64,000 bases of DNA, taken from positions 264,335 to 328,334 of the forward strand of contig ML677466.1 in the NCBI GenBank assembly GCA_007922305.1. The letters run 5' to 3'. Under the pieces are notes generated by a model that saw only the letters and a program-made list of their open reading frames with translations, was not told the origin of the DNA and did no database searches. Position 1 is the stretch's first letter. Each line of letters starts with the position of its first letter. Of this stretch, positions 10,928-22,800 are shown one piece after another. This DNA is from Dermatemys mawii (Eukaryota > Chordata > Testudines > Dermatemydidae). The position numbers were made by a program, and so were the translations under genes.

Positions 10928-11869
10928 TCAGCATGGATAAAACACATTGATCGCCCGTTTCAGGATTGCTTTTGTTGTCACCCCATAAATGATGGGGTTT
11001 AACATGGGGGGAATGAGCACATAGAGGTTGGCCAGTAGGTTGAGAATATAACCTGGGATGATGTGCTCAAATCGGTATGCAAAATAGGAGAAAGAGGATG
11101 GAATGTAGAACATTAATATGACACAGAGGTGGGAGCCGCAGGTGCGGAGAGTCTTCATCCGGGCGTCCTTGGATGGGAGCCGAAAGACGGCCCTGAGGAT
11201 TAACCCATAAGATACAGCAATGAGGACAACATCCAAGCTGATTGCTAAAATAGCCAAGACTACACCATACCAGACGTTGACTGTGACATCGTCGCAGGCC
11301 AGCCGGGATATGCTCATGTAGTCGCAATAGTTGTGAGGCAGGAGGTTGATTCTGCAGAACTTCAGCCGCTTCACGAGAAAGATAAGAGGAAAAATGATAC
11401 AGAAGCTTCTCGTGACAATTCCCAGCCCCATCCTCCCGATCACAGACTTAGTCAGCACAGCGGTGTATCTCAGGGGGTTGCAGATGGCAACGTAGCGATC
11501 AAACGCCATGGCCAGCAGGATGGCCGACTCAGCAATAAAGCTGACATGGATGAAAAACATCTGGGTCAGGCAGGCAGCATAAGAAATTTCCCCTGCTCTA
11601 AACCAGAAGAGAGCCAGCATCTTGGGCACCGTAGTGGTAGATAACAGCAGATCATCAGTGGCCAGCATGGACACAAATAGATACATGGGCTTGTGGAGGC
11701 TTTGTTCTGTTAGTATGATGAATAATAGGAGAGAATTTCCAAAAAGTGTTGCAACATAGATCAGACAGAAGGGGGTGGCGATCCAGACATGAGACTCCTC
11801 CGTACCGGGGAAGCCAGTCAGGATAAAACTAAAGGGGTCAGAAACAGTGTGATTGTCAGCTATCATCAT
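10928..11869 (-). CDS. Olfactory receptor, class I, OR52-like (copy B)
   Basis: Intact 313-residue OR. It starts with two adjacent ATGs (11869 and 11866); the NHT sequon is at residues 6-8. It has GN in TM1, LHKPMYLF, ECL1 AACLTQMFF, MAFDRYVAICNPLRY, three ECL2 cysteines, SYGLILRAVF, MKTLRTCGSHLCVIL, and PMLNPIIYGVTTKAILK. Its tail is seven residues shorter than in A, E or F because the TGC after 'FYPC' reads TGA; the truncation affects only the cytoplasmic tail. D shares its GVTTKAILK end, marking a B/D sublineage. The acceptor AG precedes exon 2 at 11894, and ATTAAA lies at 10865-10870. Confidence 0.93.
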   Translation of the reverse strand: MMIADNHTVSDPFSFILTGFPGTEESHVWIATPFCLIYVATLFGNSLLLFIILTEQSLHKPMYLFVSMLATDDLLLSTTTVPKMLALFWFRAGEISYAACLTQMFFIHVSFIAESAILLAMAFDRYVAICNPLRYTAVLTKSVIGRMGLGIVTRSFCIIFPLIFLVKRLKFCRINLLPHNYCDYMSISRLACDDVTVNVWYGVVLAILAISLDVVLIAVSYGLILRAVFRLPSKDARMKTLRTCGSHLCVILMFYIPSSFSYFAYRFEHIIPGYILNLLANLYVLIPPMLNPIIYGVTTKAILKRAINVFYPC

Positions 11870-11894
11870 GTACCATCACTTGGATCTTCTATTC

Positions 11895-14739
11895 CTGTAA
11901 GTAACAGCAAAACAGACAGTCAGAACTCGAGTCTCAGTTGGGACTGGAGTGCATTTGTTGACAGTGTGATGGGTTCCACTTGGGTGCCACCTGCAACTGG
12001 GGTTTCATTGAGCCCTCTGACCCACCAGCCTGCGATCCCTCTCATACCGTGCGGCTGTGACGAGCTGCAGATCTTACAGCAGCATTCGCACAGGTAGGGA
12101 CACACCCAGCTGCAGTTACATGCAGGCTCTGACCAGTCACTGAGTGTGAACCAGCAATAGAGAGGCTGCAGACAAATGAACCACCAGCTTCCTAGATTCA
12201 TACACCCACTGAAGTATAAACCACAATGTTACCACCTTACCCTGCACAGACAACTGTACAGCGTAAGGTCACAGAATTCACCCCCTCCTTGAATGTGGAA
12301 AGCCATATACAACAGTTTTGCCCCTCCAGCTATGCTTTTCCCACGCACTTCATTCCAGCTCGCTAGCTGAGGTAAAGCAAAAACAAGTTTATTAACAACC
12401 AAAGATGAATGTTAAGTAATTATAAGTTATAGGAAACAGATCAAAGCAGATTCCCTCACAAATATAGAAAAATGTAAATTAAGCCTAAGATGCTATAAGA
12501 TAGGATATGCAATAGCAAATTCTCACCCTGGTAGATGGTACAAGCCGGGTGGCAGATTGTCAAGATACAAGGTGCACTTGCTTTACAGCTTGCAATCCCC
12601 AGGTCTTTCATACACAGGCTACAAATCCCTTTAGCCTGGGTCCAGCACTTCCCCCGCTTCAGTCTTTGTTCCTTAGGCGTTTCCAGGAATCTTCTAGCTT
12701 GGAGAGTGAAGAACAAAAAATGAAGCCACTCCTGCTCTTCTATAGCTTTAGCATATGGTGTGAACCCTTCGTTTAAAAAACTTGGTGCACAGGTCAATTT
12801 GCTGCAAGTTACAGACATCTCAAGATGGAGTTAAGAGTCACAGGGGCTGCTCACATGTCCCTGCAGAGTGATAGCAGCCATTATCCATAGGCTGTCTGGA
12901 GTGTTCTCAGGAAGGCTCATTGGGTGAGGAGATAAGTTTCTGCAAGGATTAATGGAATCATAGAATCATAGAATCAAGGTTGGAAGAGACCTCAGGAGGT
13001 AATCTAGGCCAATCCCCTGCTCAAAGCAGAAACAACAAAAATGAAATCATCCCAGCCGGGGCTTTCTTAAGCTGGGCCTTAAAAACCTTTAAAGATGGAG
13101 AGTCCATCACCTCCCCAGGTAACCCATTCCAGTGCTTCACCACCCTCCAAGTGAAATCACGTTTCCTAATATCCAAATTAGACCTTCACCACTGCAATTT
13201 GAGACCACTGCTTCTTGTTCTGTCTTGTTTTATTGTTTCTCCAATTCCTCATTGCCCTGAATAATCCCTTCCCATCTAGTAATATTCTAGACTAAATGCA
13301 ACTTGCTTAGTGGGAGTTACCCAGGTGCAACCACAATTGAAATTCAGATACATAGTCAATATTTATAACTTCAGAGACAAAAATCATAAACACACACAAC
13401 TAGGATAATCATATTCAGTAAATTAGATCTTTTCCAATAACACCTAACATGACTTATCTTGTACAAAATGCATCATAATTATATCATCATAATATCAGTG
13501 TGAAGAATGTGGGGCGCAGTGTCACAGAGAGAATTATAGAAACCATGAAAAAGTTCAAGTGACTGTACTTGTTGGGTGGGATCATGAATCTAGAAACACT
13601 CTCCTGCTCTGGAAGGTCTCCATTCCAGAAGAGGGTTTGGATGGTTCTGGTCCCAGGTGAAGCAGAGCACGCCCTCCACAGGAGACTCTCTCCTCCACAC
13701 GTTTGCTACTTTACTCAGGGCTCACGCAGGGACTGTGAAAGTGAGTTAAAACAGCCTTAAGAATCTCAAAGTCAGACTGTATCATCAGCTAGGATGAGAA
13801 TCTGCTAATTCATATCAAATGTCTTTAGTATATGGAGCTTAGGTTGCATTTTTGTTTATTTGCTAGGTAATCTGCTTTAATCAGTTTCCTATAATTTATA
13901 ACCTCTACTTGGTTAAACCAAGAGTTCATGGTCCTCTTCACATTGAGAGAGAGGCGACTGGATATAAACCACACATTGTGGCCGGATTGGAACAGGCAGG
14001 ACAGTACTGCTCTGGGGTCTTAGGCTGGAAAAGCTGGTGCTTAGAGAGCCTGTGTGTAATATCAGCTGGGTGTGTATCAACCTGTGTGAATGCTGGTGAT
14101 AGTGCAGGCTGGAGGCCTTTGCAGCTTGTAACAGCTGTTCAGAGTGAGTGGGAGCCCAGGTTGCTGGGTCAGTGGGCTCAATGGTACCCCAGGTCAAGAT
14201 GGTACCCTGGGAGGAATCTGTCACAATCAATGTCAAAGGAGCCCTTAGAATCAGTTGCTCCTGTGTTCTGCAGTTTGGACATTCACAGCTATGCTCCTTA
14301 AAACCAGCTAATTTCTGCAACAGGAACGGACCCAGCCCTGGGGTCCTTCTGGGCTTAATGGAAGTTTTCCCTGAGTGAAGTGCTCGGGATTTTGACTGCA
14401 GAATATTACAGGGCCTGAGTAGGTTTCCAATGAGGTTTAGTTTGCACAGTCACATTAACCAAGAATGTCCCAGTCCAGAGCCCCCTGAGTTCAACAGCAA
14501 GACCCCCAGTGACATCCGTGGGAGTGGATCAGGGTAATCTGGTGACGTCTTCCTAACTCTGACCCTCAGCGCAGTCACAGGAGCGTTATCTCAGTGCCCG
14601 GATCCCGTCCTGCCCCTGCAGTCAGAGTTACCGCCCCTCCGCCTCTTCCCCATTCTATCCAACCCCATCTCAAACATTTCCAAGGGTTCATGTGTTTCCA
14701 TTCACCTCTTCACAGATTCCTTCCATGGAAGTGACTCAC
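11895..14739 (-). other. Predicted intron of OR B, filled with repeats
   Basis: Same content as the intron of copy A: an OR-proximal LTR-like block in OR orientation (about 11966-13480, split by a CR1 tail), then an inverted related block (about 13740-14225). The boundaries are a GTGAGT donor (exon 1 ends at 14740) and a pyrimidine-AG acceptor at 11894/11895. Confidence 0.55.
12955..13290 (-). mobile_element. CR1 LINE 3' tail
   Basis: Orthologous position to 2555-2935. It carries the 'atcatagaatcatagaatc' terminal repeat and 'ggttggaagagacctcagg' (plus-strand view). Inactive remnant. Confidence 0.8.
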
Positions 14740-14950
14740 CGGACTCCAGGCCCAGCTGGGGAGGAGGAATCTCTGCCCGTGACCCAGTCGGGGAGCTGCT
14801 GGCGGTAAGGAAACTGCACTGACCGGGGCTGAGGTACAGGGATATTTATCCTGCTGCCCTGGGAATCCCAGCGGGGACTCAGGGCCAGCGCAGCCCTAGA
14901 GAACTAGCCTCTGCGACCAGGTGAGGTGGTGAAGAGCAGCAGAGAATTAA
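14740..14950 (-). promoter_or_regulatory. Candidate OR B promoter and non-coding exon 1
   Basis: Minus-strand order: AATTAA (14945-14950), EBF-like TCCCAGGGCA (14855-14864), TATA-like GGATAAATATCC (14840-14851), donor CCG|GTGAGT with exon 1 ending at 14740. Same spacing as copy A. Confidence 0.6.
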
Positions 14951-15640
14951 CCCTTTCCTCCTCTCACTTGTCTGATCTCATCATTTCTCCTTTTTTAAGT
15001 TGTATACAAAGGTTGTTGTGACACTGAACCCCCAGGAAAAGAGTTCCCTGTTCTTTGCAAACAGCTCTCACCTCAGGCCTGACAAACTCACTGCACCTCA
15101 CACACATTTTAGGGAATATTACGTATAATGAGAAGCATGTAAGGTGTGTGCAAAAAGCTTGTAACTTCTCAAGCTTCCTAACCATTGTAAACGTCACTTC
15201 TGGGTAATAGTTAAGGAATAATATTTTCATACTGACAGTGTGATTTATGGACTTGGTATAGAAGTCAGTCACCAGGGCAGTGTCTTTTGGTGATGACCAT
15301 CCCAGGAGGGTGTTGTCACCCTGCCCTGGTTAGCCAGGGATGTAATGCCAGGCTCAGTTCTCCAGCCTTGTTCTCTCTCATGATTATCATTATAAAACAA
15401 TCAGAGACAACTGCAAACTATTAACTATATGTAGAGATAAATGAAGGGACATTATAACAGATGGGGATTGCCCTGCCTAGGAACAGAGACAAAAGACTCT
15501 TTCAGGAGAACACAGAGCGGAGAGAGGCCTCTAGAGGCTTTCGCTGGGGAGCCATCTTGTGTTGTGGGGATGTTCTCATGAAAAATTGGATGCTGGTTCT
15601 TGTGAATCCAACGAGCTCTGGAACAGACTAAAGTTGGGGA

Positions 15641-16220
15641 AGGAGGGAACCTACTTTCTTAGCTATGAAAGGACAAATGCAGAGTACTGCACTTAGGACC
15701 AAAGATTCCCATATACCACTACAGGTTGGGGACCGACTGGCGAAGCTGCAGTACTGGAGAAAAGGACCTGGGGATGACAGTGGACTAGAAGCTGGATATG
15801 AGTCATCAGTGTGCCCTTTTTGCCAAGAAGGCCAATGGCATATTGGGCTGTATTAGTAGGAGCATTGCCAGCAGATCAAGGGATGTGATTATTCCCCTCT
15901 ATTGGGCACTGATGAGGCCACACCTGGAGTCCACATCCAGTATTGGTCCATGCCCCCTTCCCCAACAGAGGAGATGTGGACAACTTGGAGAGTGTCCACA
16001 GTGAAGGGCACTAAAAAAGATTAGGAGACTGAGGTGGTGAAGCACTGGAATGGGTTCTCTAGGCACATGGTGGAATCTCTTTCCTTAGAGGTTTTTAAGG
16101 TCAGGCTTGACAAAGCCCTGACTGGGATAATTTAGATGGGAATTAGTCCTGCTTTGAGCAGGGGTTGGACCAGATGACCTCTTGAAGTCTCTTCCAATCC
16201 TAATCTTCTATGATTGTGTG
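15641..16220 (+). mobile_element. CR1 LINE 3' fragment
   Basis: Contains 'gaggccacacctggagt', 'agaagctggatatgag' and a 'ttgaagtctcttccaatcct' tail. The frame is repeatedly broken. An inverted homologue lies at 61845-62610. Confidence 0.8.
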
Positions 16221-16359
16221 AAGGGGAACTGTAAACCAAGTTCTCATTTTATGATTTGATATTGCAACCATTTGTTTCCACCTCTCTCTTGTTTCTAGTT
16301 AACTCTCCTTTCTACTTAATTAAAATGACTTGTTTTATTATTAGTGCTCACAAGCGCCA

Positions 16360-17176
16360 TGTCAGGGTTCCCTCCCTACCCTGAACACTGGTGTACAGGT
16401 GTGGGGAACTGCATGAAAGCCCCCCAGACTCATTTCTACCAGATTTGGTTAAAAACTTCCCCAAGACACAAATTCCTTTCCTTGTCCTTGGACGGTGTTG
16501 CTGCCACCACCAAGTGATTTAAGCAAAAATTCAGGGACGGGTCATTTGGAATCCCTGTTCCCCCAAAATATCCCCTAAATGCCTTCATCTCCTCTCTTGG
16601 GGAGGCTTGAGAAGAATATACCAACCAATTGCCTTTAATGTAGGTACAAACCAGACCCTTTATCTTTAGGACACTAAAATCAATCAGGATATTGGAAGAA
16701 CTTTTATATAAAGAAAAAAATGTAAAAGAATCAAACCTGCAAAATCAGGATGGAAGGTCACTTTACAGGGTAATAAAAAGATTTAAAACGCAGGGGACTC
16801 CCCTCTGGACTCAGCTTCGCAGTTACAAACCTGGAATCAAACTATCTTTTAGTGTAGGGATAATTCACTATCTAAAAGAAAAAAGGATAATCTAACACAT
16901 TTCCTTGTCTCCCTTACAATTTCTGTAATTTTAGGATGGATAATTCCAGATATATTTTCAGGAGATGTCCCTCCTTGGCTTCTCTTCCCATCCAGATAGG
17001 GAACAAATAGAGCACAAACAACTCCCGCCCCAGGTTTGAAAATCTTCTTTTCTTAGTGGTCCATTTGGTCAGGTGCCAACCATATTATCTGAGCTTCTCA
17101 TTCCCTTCCAGGTAAAGCAATTTAGGAGAGCTGCACAGGGGCATTTTATGCTACCGTTATCTTTCTGATTATGACA
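16360..17176. mobile_element. LTR, TGTCAGGG...TATGACA type (817 bp)
   Basis: It begins TGTCAGGGTTCCC and ends TATGACA, with matching TGTCA/TGACA tips. I recognise the sequence as a common turtle LTR-like repeat. No clear target duplication was seen (cgcca versus ctccg). The partial copy at 61351-61704 is inverted. No retroviral coding sequence is attached. Confidence 0.6.
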
Positions 17177-17218
17177 CTCCGTGTGTAAGAAAGGAGTGGT
17201 GATTTACTGCAAAACTGA

Positions 17219-18815
17219 TTGTGACATACTATAAGCATCTTGTAACTCCCCTATCCCTCATCTGTATATAATTGTGATCTTACATATAAAGCTTGTCATA
17301 TAAGGTGTCAGGGAAAAGGTTATGATCAGATGAAAGTCACTATTCTCTCTAAACATGTGCATTTTTAGTGAATGTGAAGTTATGAGAATTGTGTTGTTTG
17401 GTTGGCACTAAAACATGCTGTAAGTCAGGGAATCAGCCAGATATCAGCTCCCAGAGACAACAGTAAAGAGATGACAAAGAGTCCTGTGGCACCTTAAAGA
17501 CTAACTAATTTTTTTTTTTTTTTTTTTTTTTTAGAGCATAAGCTTTCGTGGGCTAATATCCACTTCGTCGGATGCATGCAGTGGAAGTATCCAGGGGCAG
17601 GTATAAATAGGTAGGCAAGAACCAGGTGGGAGATAACAAGGTTAGTCCAAACAGGCTGAACCAGCTTGTTACCTCTAATCAGGGAGGGTGAGGTGTTCCT
17701 CTAGCAGTTGAACTGGAGGTGTGAATAGCGAGAGAAGAGAAGCTGCTTTTGTAGTTAGCTAGCCATTCAAAATCTCTATTCAGTCCCAAATTGATAGTGT
17801 CACAGTGTTAAGGTGCCACAGGACTCTTTGTCACTTCTGCAATTCCAGACTAACACGGCTACCCCTCTGATTCTTGACAACAGTAAAGAGAGTAACCAAT
17901 GCCCAAGCAGGTTGTCAATCAACCCATCCATAGCCATTGTCCATCAAGACAGCTTCAATTCAATGTCTCACCTGCATGGGACTATACCAGGAGAATTGCT
18001 CAACCTTGCTTGGAGACTCAGCAATGCGCCCATGGATTCCTGGACTTATGTTCTCCAAGCACATGGGACTGAGGATATAAAACAGAACACAGGGAGCCCA
18101 TGCTGGGCCTTTCTCCTGCCCCCACCTATGCTGCAAGCAACAAAGACACTCAGAAGACTGAAGACTTCAACCAAGGGGATTGACTCAGGTTTCAAGGATG
18201 AAATCTGTATATCTGTGAAATCTGTGCAATCTGTGAAATCTGCAATATCCGGGGGGGGGGGGGGGGTCAGAAAAAAAACTTAATCTCGGTGTTGCCCAGT
18301 CTAGTAGGGTTTATACTGTGTGCTTAAATTTTATATTATTTCAGTAACGAACTCTGACTTTTTCCCTCTCACTTATAATCACTGAAAATCTCTTTTGTCA
18401 TTAATGTCTTTTACTGTTTGTCTTTACCAGTGAGTTTGCCTGAAATGTGGGGTAAATCTGCTCAAATTCTGCAAAAACTGGTGCATATCCACTTTCCATT
18501 GATGAAGTGGGGAACCAATTAATACATGTGAATGGCTCGTGCTGAGCAGTGCAAGATGGTATATTCCTGAGGTAGAAGGCTGGGAGCTGGGAGGATTTCC
18601 CTGGTACCTTTCTCTGTGTGATTCCTGAGTGGCTCTGGGAGCATTTATGCAATCTAGCCTGGTGTGGGCGCTCAATATGGTGTTGTGCTGAGTGATATCA
18701 GTACTTGGAGGGTTTTGCTGCTGGTCACTAGCCAGGCATTGCGAGAAACGGTTCAGACTGCCGAGTTCAGGTGCCACAGGGGTCCCACAGTCCCACGATG
18801 CACCCCAGGGATCCC
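17219..18815 (+). mobile_element. LTR-like repeat interrupted by a 404-bp insertion
   Basis: Paralogous along its length to 35370-36525. Both start TGTG..., have a TATA-like 'gatataaaa'/'gtataaatc' after 'catgggactgagg', and share 'ccattgatgaagt' and 'ggtcactagc' further on. This copy holds a poly-G run of 16 (18251-18266). The right boundary is uncertain. Confidence 0.5.
17472..17875. mobile_element. 404-bp insertion with 16-bp TSD and inverted ends
   Basis: Flanked by identical 16-bp copies of gacaacagtaaagaga (17456-17471 and 17876-17891). The uninterrupted site is at about 35621-35636. Two 26-bp arms (17472-17497 and 17808-17833) are perfect reverse complements. A T-tract lies at about 17509-17533. 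The last 42 bp ('ccagactaacacggctacc..') resemble the terminus of a dispersed reptilian repeat. The long TSD points to LINE-type target-primed insertion. Confidence 0.75.
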
Positions 18816-19301
18816 TTCATACTGGTAAACTGGGATACACTGCTCCTTTTGGGGCAGAGAATCTGGATTTCTGTGAGTAGCCAGTATAAGGGGCAGAATA
18901 ACACAGGGTTCCAATTTACAGGGGTTCAGAGGTGGGGGTGCACCTATTGTTTCTATGAAGTTGGAAGAGAGGTTGGTGTAGCCGAGAGGAGAGTACCTGC
19001 TCACTGGGTCAGGGGGTAACAAGGTGACTCGCAGCCCTGGAACCCCAAGACCCATCCCAGTCATTCCTCTACAGACTGCATTTAGTCTCCCATAGTCCAA
19101 CCATCCTGAGAACCTCTATGTGTGTGTGTGTGTTGTATCCTTGTAGCTCCGTCACTCTGGGGAAATTAGAGAGACAAAGTTGGGGACTGAAAATCTTTTA
19201 CTGGGCCAACTTTTACTCGGCCTGTTCACCTTGAATGGTTCCTTCCAATAGAAGTGAACTACTCACACTAAACTGTCCTTTCCACCTTGTGTTTGGTTGG
19301 G
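18816..19301. repeat. Repeat mosaic, no gene
   Basis: Positions 18825-18870 match, inverted, 51040-51085. From about 19060 onward is the left part of a foldback element with a (TG)n run at 19120-19133. Nothing coding was seen. Confidence 0.4.
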
Positions 19302-20358
19302 TGTCATGTTACTGAAATTCTCTGGGATCATACAGATCACTGGTGCAACCAATGTCCTTTAAGGGCACCAAATCTTATGTAAAGGAGGTCATAAAAGGTG
19401 TCTGCGAGCAGGTTATGGTCTGCTGATTATGACGATGCCATTGGTATAGGTATGCTTGACGGCCCATTAAGGACTATCGACTATACAATGGACTCATTGG
19501 GAGCTTGGAATGCTCCAATCTGCATGGAAAGTCTACCAGGGACATGCAAAGTACATGATGGATAATGGCTGCCACCTGAAAATCATGCAATGCATGGTCA
19601 TGTGATATGTCCATGTGACTCCAGAACTCCATGGGGCTGTACTTTTCACAGCAGGAACAAAGATTCTTGCACCTGGGGGAAAACTATAAATAAAGGTGCT
19701 GAAGGACCCCCCCCCCAATCTTGACTTCAGTTTTCAGTCTTCTTCAGTCTTTCTCCTACCTCTGGATGGAACTTTGCTGCAAATGGAAGCTCTGACCAAA
19801 GGGCTGTTTGACCCATCCCTGGAGGGGCTGTAGTCCAGAGACTTTGATTTGAACCTGCAGTTTCTTCTACCACTGATGCAAGCCTAAACCAAGGACTTTG
19901 CCATTACTGCATGTAATTGATTTCTGTTAATCATTCCTAACCCTCATCTATCTCTTTTTCCTTTTAAGAATAAACCTTTAGATTTTAGATTTTAAAGGAT
20001 TGGCAACAGTGTGATTTGTGAGTAAGATCTGATTTGTATACTGACCTGGGTCTGGGGCCTGATTCTTTGGAATTGGGAAGAACCGTTTTCTTTTATTGGG
20101 GTATTGGTTTTCATAACCATTTGTCCCCAGAACAGGTGGCTGCTGGTGGTGACATTGGGAAACTGGAATGTCTAAGGGAATTGCTTGTGTGACTTGTGGC
20201 TAGCCAGTGGGGCGAAACCCAAGTCTTTTCTGTTTGGCTGGTTTGGTTTGCCTTCGAGGTGGAGAAACCCCAGCTTTGGGCTGTAGGTGCCCTGTTGAAA
20301 GCAATTTGTCCTGACTTGGTCCTCTCAGTTGTGTCCCACCAGGAACAGCACCGTCACA
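19302..20358 (+). mobile_element. Solo LTR (1057 bp) nested in foldback element
   Basis: TGTCATGTTAC...CCGTCACA, flanked by ttggg on the left and ctggg on the right (4 of 5 matching). The interrupted host is the foldback repeat: the uninterrupted form 'ttagctgggacattctgag' is at 47732-47750. A second insertion of the same family, inverted, is at 60115-61209. No internal retroviral genes. Confidence 0.7.
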
Positions 20359-21770
20359 CTGGGACACTCTGAGTACCTGTCTCAGACCTGAAGAACTGCT
20401 CTGTGTGTCTCTGTTAGAGAGGACAATGAGGATGGACACAGGGTGTGAGGGGAAGATTATCCCAAATCTCTCTCTCTGAGAGATTCTCACAGCATCTTCT
20501 GAAGCAGCTGGTACAGGTCACTGTTGCAGAAGCTCCGAAAGAGTGTGTGGGGTGGGTACCGGTTCCTGAAATGTAGCTTTCCCGCACCCGCACTGACTCT
20601 TTCCCCGAACCTCCAACTTACCCCAGCCCACCCCTCCTCCTCCACCCTGCACTGCCACACCCCGAGACCCCAGCCCACCCCTTCTCCCTAAACCCCACCA
20701 TCCCACCACTCCTTTCCCTGAGTCGCCGCCCTCACAGTACCCACCTCTGGGGCTCCACCCTGCACTGCCCCTGCCCAGAGGCCCAAGCCCACCTCTCCCC
20801 CACAAACCGGCACCTTGCACCACCTCTTCCCCTGACTCCCCACCCCTTCTCCCCGAGCCTCCATCTCCCGCTCACTCCTCTCTACGCCCTCTCCCTGTCA
20901 GTCGCCCTTCTGGCCAGTAAACACTGCGAGGGCTTAGCCCTCCAACATTTAAGAGTGATGGGGCCATGGCCCTTGGCCCCCTTGTTCCGGTGCTCCTGCC
21001 GCCAAACATAAAACCCTTTAAATCAGCAGCTACACTGGAAAATGTTGAGTGTAGGGGGCTGAACTAACTGACCCAGAGGAGGTCTCTTCCAGCCCCACAC
21101 ATCTAGGATTATCACTGAGTGATGTCCCCTCGGACTTTCGGGTGAGGTGCGCTGATGGCTTCTGTCATGGAGAGGGCGAGAATTTGTCTTCTGGCCCTTA
21201 GGCACCACTACAGGCATGTTCCAAAGTTGATTTTTCTGCCTTATTATGTTGTATACGAGCCTATTTGAATCTTGCAGCTTCTCATGAAAACTGTGCATGC
21301 CTCAGTTTCCCTGCACCAATGGCTAGGTGGTGGAAATAAAGGTGTGTGGTTTTCCCTGAGGCCCTCAGGGCCAGGTGAGGTGGCTCCAGCTACCTGCATG
21401 TAAGTGATGCCCGGTGCCAGTGCCCTTCATCAGCTGAGGTCCCGGAAGGGGATGCAACCAGGTGACACTTTGCCTGGGAAAGGAGACAATGATGAGAAGG
21501 AGGAGCTGTGGGTGTGTTAGAGGATGAGTCGCTGGAAGCTGGGCAGTCTGTTGTAGGGGATGTGGAAAGAGGGGAGTCCAGAATCCCTGGACCAGGCTCC
21601 CCGCAAGACGGATTTGCCAAAAGTCACTGATTTTTGTGCTAATCAGTTTTGTTCAAGAAATAAACCTTCTGTTATACACGCTGGCTGAGAGCCATGGGTG
21701 ACTGTGGAGTCGGGGTGCAGGGCCCTCAGGCTTCCCCACAAAATCCTCCCTCACCTTGGGGGTTTTCAAC
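20359..21770 (+). repeat. C-rich and LTR-derived repeat region, no gene
   Basis: Starts with the right arm of the foldback element and a short LINE tail (20430-20500). It continues with a pyrimidine-rich tract of CCCC-rich units (20620-20900), then sequence paralogous to 7330-7500 with 'aataaaccttctgtt' (near 21660) and 'cttccccaca'. Minus-strand open frames here are products of the C-rich composition. Confidence 0.45.
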
Positions 21771-21774
21771 ATGA

Positions 21775-22800
21775 CTGAAAAGACTTGGGTTGGTCCACTT
21801 AGAAAAGAAACCTCTAAGCGGGAATATGACAGAGGACTGTAAAATCATGTCTGGTGAGGAGAAAGTGACTAGAGAAGTGTTATTTACTTTCTCACAATAT
21901 ACAAAAATCAGAGGTTACCTGACAAAATTAATGGGCAACTGATTTAATACAAACAAGAGGATGTAATTATGGGTCCAACACAGATTTAACTTGTGGAACT
22001 CATTGCCAGGGGAATGTAGTGATGGTCAAAAGTACAACTGCATTCAAAATAGAACTAAACACATGGATTTCTGGGATCAAAAAAGAAATAGATAAGTACA
22101 TGGAGAATCGATCCGTCAATGGCTATTAGCCAAGATGGTCAGGACGACTCTTACCGAATGGGGAAGGGAACATAGTAACAGATGATGTGGGAAAAGCTGA
22201 GCTACTCAATGATTTTTATTGCCTCTGTCTTCATCGACAAGGGCAGCTCCCAGACCGCTGCACTGGGCAACACACTATGGGGAGGAGGTCAGGAGAAAAA
22301 CTGGACATGCACAAGTCTATGGGTCCAGTTCTAATGCACCTGACGGTGATGTAGTCATTGGTTGATGTGATTGCAGAGATATTGGCCAATATCTTTAAAC
22401 ATTGGTGGTGATGGGGGGAGGTCCCGGATGACCGGAAAAAGGGAAACATAATGCCCATATTTTAAAAAGGGAAGAAAGAGAGCCTGGGTAACTACACACC
22501 AATCTACCTCACCTCACTCCCCTGCACAGTCATGGAGCAAGTACTCAAGGAATCCATTTAGAAGCATTTGGAGGAGAGGAAAGTGATCAGGAACAGTCAG
22601 CATGGATTCACCAAGGGTGAATCATGACTGATCAACCTGACTGCCTTGTAGGATGAGATAACTGACTCTGTGGATGAGGGCAAAGCAGTGGATGTGATAT
22701 ATCTTGACTTTAGTAAACTTTTGACACTGGGTCCCATAGTATTCTTATCAGCAAGTTAAAGAATACAGATTAGATGAATGGGCTATAAGGTGGATAGGAA
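21775..22800 (+). mobile_element. CR1 LINE fragments (two pieces)
   Basis: 21775-22135 is a CR1 ORF2 C-terminal end. 22135-22800 restarts at 'gatgatgtgggaaaagctgag' and runs through the linker and early RT ('gtcctggatgac'-like, 'gatatatcttgactttagt'). Numerous stops and indels. A sister piece is at 41229-41860. Confidence 0.75.

Larger units (their letters stand above)
10235..15640 (-). repeat. OR duplicon copy B
   Basis: Complete copy with 3' flank (10235-10927), OR exon, repeat-filled intron, promoter/exon 1 and upstream conserved sequence. About 9940-10240 to its left is also shared with copy D (38880-39110), but not visibly with A, C, E or F. Stretches 13300-14700 and 15000-15640 hold only duplicon sequence. 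Confidence 0.85.

Noticed and set aside
18251..18266. Poly-G run as a functional G-quadruplex
   Set aside because: A single 16-base homopolymer in an LTR-like repeat, equally likely to be slippage or a sequencing artefact.
19302..20358. 19.3-20.4 kb and 60.1-61.2 kb as arms of one large inverted duplication
   Set aside because: Each has its own target duplication and unrelated flanks, so they are independent LTR insertions.
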